NCBI GenBank assembly: GCA_000310025.1
Contig: FN649739.1
Coordinates: forward strand, 2,230,172-2,248,499
DNA from: Ectocarpus siliculosus
Taxonomy: Eukaryota > Sar > Phaeophyceae > Ectocarpales > Ectocarpaceae
Length of the DNA: 18,328 bases
Direction of reading: 5' to 3'
The position numbers and the translations under genes were made by a program. The notes below the pieces were generated by a model that was not told the DNA's origin, made no database searches, and saw nothing but the letters and a program-made list of their open reading frames with translations. This document shows positions 7,945-17,410 of this stretch, in pieces; position 1 is the stretch's first letter; every line of letters starts with the position of its first letter.

Positions 7945-8088
7945 TAGATAAAGACTTATCCGCTGCTACTCAGTCCAGCGCTGACTGAGTAGCATAGTGT
8001 GATCCACCCGGGATTGGAACCCGTGCGTGTATCTTTTGTTAGACAAAGCGCTGACCGAGAAGAATGGTGGATAAGTCTTATATCTAAC
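7943..8088. mobile_element. 146-bp MITE-like element with terminal inverted repeats
   Basis: GTTAGATAAAGACTTATCC (7943-7961) is the reverse complement of GGATAAGTCTTATATCTAAC (8069-8088), apart from one extra base. Inside are a 12-bp perfect hairpin (7964-7975 with 7983-7994) and a tRNA-like sequence. Size and architecture resemble a non-autonomous foldback element or a tRNA-derived short element. No target-site duplication is obvious. It lies about 250 bp upstream of the oxidase start codon, so it may sit in its promoter or 5' leader. Confidence 0.6.
8001..8072 (-). tRNA. Degenerate tRNA-Val(AAC)-like sequence, probably not functional
   Basis: Read on the minus strand, ATCCACC at the 5' side pairs perfectly with GGTGGAT at the 3' side over a tRNA-like 71 bases. 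GGGTTCCAATCCC matches the T-arm/B-box pattern, and GTCTAACA resembles the anticodon loop of tRNA-Val(AAC). Against an intact tRNA, the anticodon stem barely pairs, the T stem is one base short and the A box is poor. A tRNA pseudogene or the head of a tRNA-derived SINE is more likely. Confidence 0.4.
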
Positions 8089-9900
8089 AAACAACCCTAA
8101 CTCGCGACTCAAGCTTCCGAAGTTGGGGCGGTGGCTGTACGTCGTCCATGGATTATCACCGTGAGAGTCAGCGTCGGAGGGCACCCCCAGCGTGCGATCG
8201 ATCGTGTTTCGCAAAAATTTCGTGCCTCGACCTCTATCGCACCCTCGTCGTCCTCCATCGCAGCTCTCCGAATCGTGTGCCAACTGTCCGCGCCATTGTC
8301 TGTAATCATTCGTCTGTGGCTGTATGCATAGTAGCTCATCAAGCGTTCACATGGGTCTCGAGAGGCGTACCAGGACGCAACCAACAAACAAACGCGAAAC
8401 AAACGCGCTTCTGTTTGTGTCCCGGCGCCAGCAAAAAGAAGAGAACAAACGCCCACGAGATCTCTCCGCCCCCCCGCGTGCGAAAATCGCAATATACCCA
8501 CCCTCGTTCTTGCTTCTTTGCAGCACGATGGTTGGTGCAACTGTCCCATCAATGCCAACTCTCCGACCATATGGTAAGTTGGTGCGGTTATCATATGTGC
8601 AGTAACAGCGATATGATACCCTGTTTGTCTGCGAAGTAGATCTTGCTGGGCTCCGAAAGTTCAGGAGTTTTCACCTTAAGGTTAGGTTCGCAAGTGCGAA
8701 TGCCTTTTTACGCGGGTCCTTGATATATTTGGGTACCTTGTTTCGGGTTATTGATCTCGCTTGTGACCGCAAGGGGATTCGTTCATTTTGCCTATTTTCT
8801 TGAAGAAATGTAGTCTAGCCTCTTGGCGATAACAACACACAACAACAACAACACACATCCCTTTGGAAACGAGCTCACATAGACATGAGACGTGTCAGTG
8901 TACATACATGACGGCTCTTTCTCGCTCACTAACCCATGAAGTGAATGTTAGTCTACATCATCTTCGTGGGAAATATACGTAGTTTAGCACGCAAACACTG
9001 CACTCAAGACAATCACCGCGCGTCGGCAACGGATACAGCCCAGCACCTTCTCCCCGTGCACCCGAGCCTGCAATGCTTAGCTCAAGTATAAGTACTAGCG
9101 TTAGCATTTGTACCGTGATCCGGGCAAATGGGTGGGAACATTTTTCAAGGGATGGATGTTGTACCCTTGAAGAGTGCGGTAACGCATATTGTCACGCACT
9201 ACTTGCATATTATTCAGTAACCAGAAGTAGTGACTACCAATCAATGTCAAACACCTAGCAAGTAGACCATGCTTATAGAGGTCCTTTGTTTAGCAAAAAA
9301 AAAATAGTGGCGGAGGAAAGGAAGGAGGAAAGGAAGTAGTGCTTAGACTATCCCCGGTTATCCCCGGTTAGGGCCGGCCAAACCTCCAGCGGGCACTAGT
9401 GTCCAGTGCCCACTCCTGTACTGAATTAAAACCCATCGATCACTACTGTTCTGAATAGTGCCGGTCCCCATGCCGGCACCTGCTGCAGTCGTAAAAGTAA
9501 GGTGGGGGGAGCGCCATATTGAGGGGCCCCCGACTTCGAGAAATTTGAAGTGCTTTCGTCCCATCCATCTGTTTGGGCCCCAGCGGCCAATGCTTTTCGG
9601 CGCAGTCAGCATGCATGATGCATATGCCTTTGACGCACCAACTCGGGTCACACGGAAAGCAGAGACAGGAGGAAACAACGGTTGGTTCTGTTCTCCACAC
9701 CGTCCTTTCCTTCCCCCTGCGGTGCGTTATTTTACTGCTGTGTGGGGACCTTTTTCACGCTTTTTTCGAGATACGACTTGTTGACCACCTCTCGTGCATA
9801 AAAGTTTTCAAGCCAGAGAGGTTAGAACATGCAATCCAGAGAGAGAGAAAGAGCGGTTCAGAAGGTTACGAGGGTAGCAGCTGAACCCGCGAGGCGAGAG
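8089..9900. other. Intergenic stretch without a supported gene
   Basis: This is DNA upstream of the oxidase gene. It includes an AACAACAAC tract (8826-8853), a TTCGCA/TGCGAA hairpin (8687-8700), a purine-rich GGAAAGGAAGG stretch (9310-9338), a duplicated TATCCCCGGT (9348-9369) and a GGGCACT/AGTGCCC hairpin (9391-9411). Open frames of up to 160 codons exist but lack motifs and are probably chance. One orphan exon candidate is listed separately. Confidence 0.55.
8524..8573 (+). other. Orphan exon candidate with strong splice borders
   Basis: A 50-base segment is preceded by a textbook acceptor (TTCTTGCTTCTTTGCAG) and followed by GTAAGT. One frame reads TMVGATVPSMPTLRPY and another HDGWCNCPINANSPTI. 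I find no partner exons on the plus strand, so it may be an untranslated exon, an antisense transcript or coincidence. Confidence 0.25.
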
Positions 9901-9904
9901 ATTT

Positions 9905-10320
9905 CTACTTTGTCACGTCACCGGTAGCTGGTGGAGCCTGCACAACAGCAGGAAGTTCATCCGAACGAACAAATGCGCGCAGAAAATCACACTCCGACTT
10001 CTCAGGAGGCGGCGTGGCACACGACAACAACGGCCTTGTTCTCCCTCCTTTCAAGGACGCTGGCAACAACTCGCGGTAGCCTATGCAAGAAGGCCAGGCG
10101 GGGCGGGCGTGAGGCGTGCTGGCACACACTCCTGCACCTTTTGCGAAACGGAAAATGCAACAACATCAACATATATATGCATCAACATCAACAACAAGCA
10201 GAGCGGGAAACCTACCTATGCACACGCAATACACACCTACCTGCTGTGCAGAAAAGAACAGATGGCTTGCTTGTAGATCTCCTTCCAACGAGAGCAGCAC
10301 CGGCAGCAGGAGCACAGCAG

Positions 10321-10355
<35 letters not shown>

Positions 10356-10602
10356 CACTTGAGGCTTGGGGGACGAAGCGAGTGAGCTGGCTCGAAGAGG
10401 ACGATAAAAGAAAGGGGACGCGGTCCTTCCGCTTCGCTTCTTGCCGAATCGGCATATATCACAAAGATCCACCTGGAGACCGACCGTGTTTTCTTTCCTA
10501 CGGTATTTTATAGGAAAGTTATTTTTGGTCGGGAAAACAGTTTCGTCCATGTGTTTGACGGTACGTACACCACACAACAACCTTACCTCTCCTTCGTTCC
10601 GC

Positions 10603-10660
<58 letters not shown>

Positions 10661-10673
10661 GCACGAGAAGCAT
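9905..10673 (-). CDS. Weak gene candidate with Asp run
   Basis: Three minus-strand pieces can be joined in phase. An ATG at 10673 leads into 18 Asp codons and ERNEGE before GTAAGG. A piece containing VGRRSTSKPSVLFCTAG ends before GTAGGT (about 10240). A piece starting after TTCTTGCATAG at 10081 runs through KSECDFLRAFVRSDELPAVV to a stop at 9905. No family is recognised. Both repeat-coded stretches are microsatellites, and the middle piece has no clear start. A chance open frame on repeats is the main alternative. Confidence 0.15.
10313..10357. repeat. (CAG/CAA)n microsatellite
   Basis: Fourteen or so CAG/CAA triplets run without interruption on the plus strand. They could read as Gln on plus, or as Leu, Cys or Ala/Val on minus. 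I do not assign a coding frame. Confidence 0.9.
10603..10660. repeat. (TCA)n microsatellite
   Basis: About 19 perfect TCA/ATC triplets are present. On the minus strand they read as an Asp run, used in the weak gene candidate above. Confidence 0.95.
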
Positions 10674-12207
10674 AACAACACGAAGAAGGAGCCCCGGTCA
10701 TCTCTCTGTGCGACCCGCGGCTGTCATAGGCACACAGCAGTATCTTCTCGTGCTCGCGCTCGAAGCAAATATCGGATGGATGGGTGTAATAACAACAAAG
10801 AAAGACGCTTGATTATTGCGGGCGAAGGAAGGCTGAAGGGTTAATGACCACAGCCTGTTGCCAGCCTGTCACCTACTTCCGGTAGACTAATGCCGGAGCG
10901 CGTTTGTTTATTCGCGTAGACTATGATACAAAATTAATTGTGTCGTGGATTGCCAAGCAACAACAACGACCGACGTCTTCACCTCACAAGGTTACCACTC
11001 TGACTGATGGCGCTCGATCTTGGTTGCGATGGCTTAGACTACACTACGTAGAAACCTTGGGCAGGCACGCACGTGGTGGCAGGATCACCTTCTTCCTCAA
11101 AGGTGCCTCTAACAAAAGTAAAAAGAAGTGGCCGACAGAAAACTCTCGTTCCTCCTCCTCCTTCTACAAGTAATTGTAGTGGTATTGAGGAACTTGGCCA
11201 ACCCGTCTGGCAGTCCATCAGTTCCCGAGATCGGGCGTCGTATCTTCTTTCTTTCGAAGCAACGAGATCCATTCGTGTCCGTCTATCTTCTATTTAAACT
11301 GCAGAGAGAGCCTCTGAGGGCGGCGGTGTTCTGAGGCATTTGGGTGACGGAACGTGTATGTATGTATGTATCCTACAGACGACGACGAGGACAACATTCG
11401 GCACTTTATAGAAGCATATATATATCTAGACGAAGTACTAAGTAAGGAAGATGAATCTCATCATCGTCGACGCCAATGAGAATAATTTCCTTTCACTCTA
11501 CAAGAGTCAAGAGTCACTGAATTAAGTGGTGACCAACCGTTCTCACCAGCCAAGGCATTTTCCCTCTTGATCATGTGGCGAGGAATAGCCAAACGTGGAC
11601 GAAGTTACTCGGTGGGTGCTAGTTTCAAGAAAGCTTAAAGGTGGAAGCGAGCGAGAGAGGGACTTCTTCGCGGGTACTTCCACATCCATCCCCACATCTT
11701 CCCCCGAATGGTCACTGCATTCGGTGACTATTTTCTTGGTCAACATTTTCGGACCGCTACAATACAAGAACGTTAACAAAATATTTAGTCTCCAGATCTA
11801 TTGGTCGCATGTGCCTCCCTACCCGTAGGAAAATACCTACCTATGCCCGGTTTCCACCGGATCACACACAAATGTTTCGAGGTACACTTTTTTCGAGACG
11901 CACGTGCTTGAATCAGACAACAACCGGACCCATCTACTGTAGATTGTAGCCCAATACAAAGAAGAAAAAAAACTCCGCAGGAAGTCTGGTGCCTGTTCGG
12001 TTAACGCCAAGAGTAAACCTCGCGGCAAAATAAGAGGTTGCCCGTATAAGTATGCTTTATACTCTGGCGAAGAGTTATCCCGTGGACACCGACCATCCCG
12101 CGTGAAAAAGGAAAGCTGTAGACTACCAAGTTCAATCTGCTTTTGCGTTGATCCATTTCTGCCCCTCACGAGTTCCACACACAATGAGCGACAAGACTCC
12201 ATGCGCT

Positions 12208-12307
12208 CGTGCATTCCCTACACGCAGCAGGGCTTCGTCCACGTACGTATTATGTGAAGGCTAGGTGCGTTCCCTTCATACAGCAACACCTCGTCCATGC
12301 ATGTCGA
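12208..12307. repeat. Diverged tandem duplication, period ~56 bp
   Basis: CGTGCATTCCCTACACGCAG..CTTCGTCCACGTACGT is followed by GGTGCGTTCCCTTCATACAG..CCTCGTCCATGCATGT. Order and spacing are preserved. Confidence 0.65.
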
Positions 12308-13102
12308 GGCAGCGCCTTGAAAAACCTGTTTACTCTTCGGCGTCCAACTAACCAGGTTACATATACGCAAACCTCCGCCGTTGTACTTCGGGACAGAGGA
12401 CACTATCCACAGCTCGAGAGTCGTTACGGCTTGCCCACTGTCCACCCCGGCAAGGTCCAGCGCGCGTTCGCCCCGCTGCGCCCTGCCTCCCCTCCCCTCC
12501 CTGCAACGCGCGACGGCGAGACTCTGTTTGTTACAAAATACAACACAAACCCACGACCACCCTACTACCTTACACAAAAACTTAAAATACTGCCTGTACC
12601 TACCCCCCGCCCCCACGACAACATATATTATGCAGGACGAGGCTTAGGATAGGATGCACACGGACGGCCCACAAACAACGCGAACGAAGCTCGCCATCGC
12701 CTTCAATTACTGCGGCCACCAAATGGTGCGAACCGCCGCCCGTAAGCGAACTTGTCAACACGCAAGAGTTTCGATGCGACAGCGACAACAGCAGCACCGA
12801 ACGAAGCACCCAATGTATTTGAAGCTCTATTAGAGCAAGCCGACCAAGACAAAAGGATAATATCATCTCTTACCACCACAGCGTTCACGAGAGGTTCTTC
12901 AAGTAGGGCAGACTAGTCGAACAAGGACCTTCCGAAGATCTTGGATGACCATCATAGCGCGGCATCGAATTGCCCTATCGACAGTCGTCGTCTTTAGCCT
13001 TGCGCTTGACATGAATACTGACCACTTAGTAGATCGATCACCAAAATAGGGTGCTTTCGGAGGGACACACACGAGTTAATTTCAACAAACAAAACATCCG
13101 CC

Positions 13103-13223
13103 ATACGGCGAGAGAGACAAGCAACACAAGCAAACAAATACCCACCTTTACCGCGAGAGATACGCAACACAAAAAGCAAACAAATACCCACCTTACGTAC
13201 AGCGAGAGACAAAAAGCAACAGG
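13103..13223. repeat. Tandem repeat, period ~47-50 bp
   Basis: Two and a half units of CGAGAGA..AGCAA/CGCAA followed by CACA(A)..AGCAAACAAATACCCACCTT are visible, starting near 13103, 13151 and 13201. Confidence 0.75.
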
Positions 13224-14196
13224 CCTCTCGCCGCCGGCAAACTACAAAACAAAAAACGAAAGAAACAAAGAAGAATCCTGTGGTTTATTGCTGCGTTCGT
13301 CTACGCAGCAGCTGAGCGTCCCAAGGCTCGCCCAGCCCAGCCTATCTTGGCCACAACAAACATAGACGCCACCACACACCGCCCGTTCATTCATCACATT
13401 CTCGGAAAATTGCCGCCGTACACGTCGGTACTTGAGCTTGTTTTCATTTTCCGTTTTCCCTTTTTTCCTGGTCTCCCCACTACTGTACCTTACTGCGAAC
13501 AACGTGTTGTGTACAAACACCGAAACTGTTTATCGGAGGCTAGCCACACGGATCGAAAGGTTCGAAATAACCGCATCCCCGCCCCCCCAAAAAAATAGTG
13601 CAAAAAAAAAAGACCAACACCAGCGAAAGGGTGTATATCACAACGACAATCATAAAGTGCCACCATCGTTACACAAGAGTACAGAAAAACCACTAGTGCA
13701 CAACCACAAACATGTAGGACACGCTCAAGAAAACTGTCGGCGAGCGAGCGAACTTCATTCATCCTCACGCGGAGTCGGAGGAGGAGGAGACGCCTGCCGT
13801 CGGCGCTGAGAAGAGCGGCAGCCGTGCCACAGGGAGAAAACAGGGTCGTCTATCTACGTGAAAACATAGATTCGAAAAACAGCAGCGCGCCGCGTGGTAC
13901 TTGCTTCGGCCGTCAGAAGAAGCAGCACGTACCCGGCCGCAGCGGCTTCCACCGCCGCCACGGCCCAAAACACAAAATGTAGCATGGTCGCAAAGACCTA
14001 TTCTACCAAGGGGTGGGTAGCACTGCCCCCACAGCCGCATCTCTCCCTCCAAAAAAACACCTGGGGTTGTGACAAACATTCATGCGTCGTGCAGGTATCG
14101 CTGGCTTGGGGCGACTGACTCTGCCGCCACCGCCCGCCACCGCTCACACGTCAACCACCCTCGTACGCTTCAAAACGCATGTTGATGTCATGTATC

Positions 14197-15469
14197 TCAT
14201 CCACGCCCGGCGCCGTTTCCTCCACGGTCCTTCATGGCGTCTCTTATCCTCGTCCCCGGCCTCGCGCTCGCGCCTCCTCCGCCCGCAGGCACACCACCGC
14301 CGCCGCCGCCGCCGCCGGAGCGGCCGCTCGTCGTGGGAGCCGTTCCCGTGACGGCCGCGACCCTCCTTGTCGCCGCCGCCGCCGCCTCGTCCCTGCTGGC
14401 ACGACCGCCGCTGCTCTCGCCTGACCAGCGCGATGACCCCAACGAGGAAGGACCCCCCAGCCTGCGCTGCTTGCTCTCAGCGGCGGCGGTCTCGGCCGGC
14501 GACGGCCGCGAGAGTGCCGACAGCCCCTTCATCCCCGTGGTGGTGGTGGTGGTGGTGGTCCTGGTCGCGGTGGAAGTAGCAGCAGTACCCTTGCCGCCGC
14601 CGCCGCCGGCCGCGGCCTTGTTCCATGACCGTGGGCTCACCTTGGCGGTACCCGGGGCGCCGCCGCCGCCGCCGCCGCCGCCGTCGCCCAGGCGCCGACG
14701 AGGAACTTGCCCGCCGTCCTCGTGCTTCGATTCTCCCGCGTGCTGCGCCGCACGGTCACCACGCGTCGTCGTCGCCGCCCCCCCACCGCCGCCGGGGACA
14801 CCGCGCCGGCCCTCGTACCCCGGAGCGGCAGCGGCGGCGTCGCCTACCGCCGCCGACCGGGCGTGCGAGGAGCGGCGGAGCTCTCTGCTGCTCCGGAAGA
14901 TTTCCGCGTTGTCCGCGCTGGTGAGGGTGGGCGCGTCCGGGCGGCGGGCGCAGTCCCTGCTGAAGTCCGCCCACGTCCCGTGAGCCGTTGCCGTTGCCGC
15001 CGCCGACGGTCCTGCCACGACGCCGGCGCTGCTGACGCCGCTGCCGCCGCTGAAACGGCCGCTCTTCTTGCGACCGCCACCGCCGTTAGAAGAACGCTCT
15101 CCGAGTGACCCCTGCCCTCTTCCCTTGCCGCCCGCCGCTCCCCCCCCGAAGCCCCCGTCGCTGTCGCTGAAATCATCGTCCATGTCGCTGTCCTCGTCGT
15201 GTTCGTCGAAGGCCGGGGCGTTGTTCCTCCTGCGAGAGCCGCCGCCCCCGGCAACGCTGCTGGCGCGGCCGAAGGCGTACCGGAGCTGACCGCTGCCGCT
15301 GAGCTCGCCTCTGCTCGCCGCCCCCCCTCCTCCTCCTCCTCCTCCGGCTGTCGTCGCACCCGCGGGCCCCCCGAGGTTGCGGGTGGAGCGTTGGTCGGCG
15401 TACCTCGACACGATCACGGCCGGCGCTTCGTCCTCGGGGTCGTCCAGCCCGGCGAGGGCACGGAAGAGC
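14197..15469 (-). CDS. Membrane-protein exon 5 (visible numbering), terminal
   Basis: The acceptor CTACGCCCGCCTCAG is followed by G, which completes Lys with the AA of the previous exon. The exon encodes LFRALAGLDDPEDEAPAVIV and SRYADQRSTRNLGG, then Gly-, Ala-, Ser- and Thr-rich sequence. It ends IRDAMKDRGGNGAGRG and TGA at 14199-14197. The exon is 1273 bases and very GC-rich (GGC/GGT/GCG triplets). The frame staying open through so many triplet repeats, with acidic and basic islands between them, supports real coding. Confidence 0.75.
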
Positions 15470-17361
15470 CTGAGGCGGGCGTAGAAGGCATGTATGGCAT
15501 GCATGAGGAGGCGAAGAAGGGATACAGCAGCACACGACATGCATGGGTGGCGTGGGCGTGAAAAAGTGATCCAATAGAGGAGATCGGCCTCGACGGAAGA
15601 ACGTTTTCGGGGAGATGTGAACCCCGTTGTTGCAAAGACGTCGCCTCCTAAACCCTACCCCTAAGCTCTTCCTGCCGTATGCTACAGCTGTCGACTCATG
15701 CCTGTCCATCGAAAGCCACCAATTGCCATTGCTTGCACCGTGAAACCACTCCATCGCTTTAGCCGGCAGTGTGTCAGGTTGTAGGCAACGCAACACCAAA
15801 ATTGTTCCCGCATTTCTCAGCGCTCCTGTCTGTCTACTTCTCTACCCTCTCCCCTACATTAGCCTTCCCTTTCTCCCAGCACAACACCCCCCCCCCACAA
15901 AAACATGTTTCAAATTTCGCCAGTTCTCACTTGGAATGACTGGACCTTCCGCTCGCAAAGTTGTCCATAGGGATGTGGCCGCCGCCGCTCCTGCCGTTAC
16001 CACTGCTGCCGTTGCTGCGGCGGCTCCTCCCTCTCGCGATGGCACCAGACCCCGCCCCCCGCTGCCCCCTCCCCGTGCGGGCGCCGGCCGCCTCCTGGTA
16101 GCCCCCTCCTTGGCGGAAGTCTTCAACAGGAACGCCACTTCTCCCGCCGCCGCCGCCGGCCGCCGCTGCGCGCGAGAGCGGTGTCGCCAGCTCCACCGGC
16201 GTCGACCGCCCCCTGCCCCCTGCCACCGCCTGCTTCTGGCGTTGCTGCTGCTGCTGCTGCTGCCGGAGGTCCTTCGAAGCGCTGCTGCTTACCGCCACCG
16301 CCGCGACCCCGTGGTGCCCCCCGCCAAACCCTTGAGGCGTCGACGACGGCAGGGTGGATGGCGTAGAGGACGAGCCCTCCTGCCCCTTCTGGACGCGCCC
16401 CCCGCCGTCGTAGGCCAGGCTACCCTTCTTCAGGTCGTGGGCGCGGGACCAGCTGTCGTCGGACCTGCCCGAGTAGGACGAGGACGTCTCGCTGGCCTCG
16501 ATCTCGTCCTCGAAGATGACCTTGTACAGACCCTCCTTTGCTCGGGACAACGATGTATACAACGATAACAACAAAAAAACAACGAAAACAAGCAGAAAAA
16601 TCAAGAGGGAAATCCATCAGTAGCAACAACAAACACCGATCCGGCAAGATGGGGGAAGATGGCCTTGTACAGACCCTCCTGCTCACGACAACGATGACAA
16701 TTAACAACAATTTCCAATTTCACAAGTTCACGAAAAAAACTGTGACGACACACTATTAATCATTGAATAATTCCATCCGGTAAAAGGGGGGAAGATAACC
16801 TTGTACAGACCCTCCCGCTCGGGACAACGATGGTAATTAACAACGATTTCCAGTTTCACAATTTCAAGAGAAAAATATATTACTAAAAAATAACCATTCA
16901 AGAATTCTATCCGGTAAAATAGGGGGAAGAAAACCTTATGCAGACCCTCTCGCTCGAGACAACAAGAGAAAAATTCCAAATAAACGGTGAAGGGAGTCGA
17001 CGGCAAAAAGAGAGAACAGGTTCCAGGTTGGGTGGAAGGAGGACACTGCCACCACGTACAAAGAACAGAGACTGATCCAAACACATCAAAACAAACGCAA
17101 AACGCACGCTTTCAGAAGCACACACGGTCGTGTCCCGCCGAATCAGAGAGTGGTGTGCGCGTTGCTTACCTCCTTCTGTTGGAGCAGCAGTCGGAAGGAC
17201 ACGGCCACCACGAATAGCCCCACTGACACCACGGCGAAGCCACAGATAACGAACCAAATGGCGTCCGGGGCGTCGGTACACAGGGCTTCCTCCACGCCTT
17301 CGACGAAGTAGCTGGTGGAGTTTGGATGGTATGTTTGATTTGTTGGTTTTGGTATACAGGG

Positions 17362-17410
<49 letters not shown>

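Larger units (their letters stand above)
10674..14196. other. Intergenic stretch, including the likely 3' UTR of the right-hand gene
   Basis: No gene is supported. The part next to 14196 is likely 3' untranslated sequence of the minus-strand membrane-protein gene, with an unknown end. Small features are a (GTAT)n tract near 11357-11371, an AT run near 11418-11424, a diverged duplication (12208-12307) and a ~47-bp repeat (13103-13223). The longest minus-strand frame (11837-12214) shows no motif. Confidence 0.5.

Noticed and set aside
8001-8072. Intact functional tRNA-Val gene
   Set aside because: The acceptor stem and B-box fit, but the anticodon stem does not pair and the D-arm is poor, so I list it only as a degenerate tRNA-like sequence.
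8109-8639. Overlapping frames of about 160 codons on both strands
   Set aside because: Neither strand shows a recognisable motif, compositional bias or paired splice signals. Two equally long opposing frames suggest chance.
11837-12214. Minus-strand 125-codon frame ending near a GTAGGT donor
   Set aside because: The sequence shows no family features and no matching partner exon, and base composition is like the surrounding intergenic DNA.
12209-12652. Plus-strand 147-codon frame
   Set aside because: It starts inside a diverged tandem duplication and shows no motif; the minus strand is also open over most of the same bases.
14234-14983. Plus-strand 249-codon frame rich in Pro, Val and Ala
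   Set aside because: It is the complement of the long minus-strand tail exon. Its content mirrors the Gly/Ala codon repeats and it has no motif or fitting splice borders.
15771-16568. Plus-strand 265-codon frame
   Set aside because: It overlaps the minus-strand exon 4 and intron 4 of the membrane protein. It is Arg/Pro-rich shadow sequence caused by GC-rich triplets.
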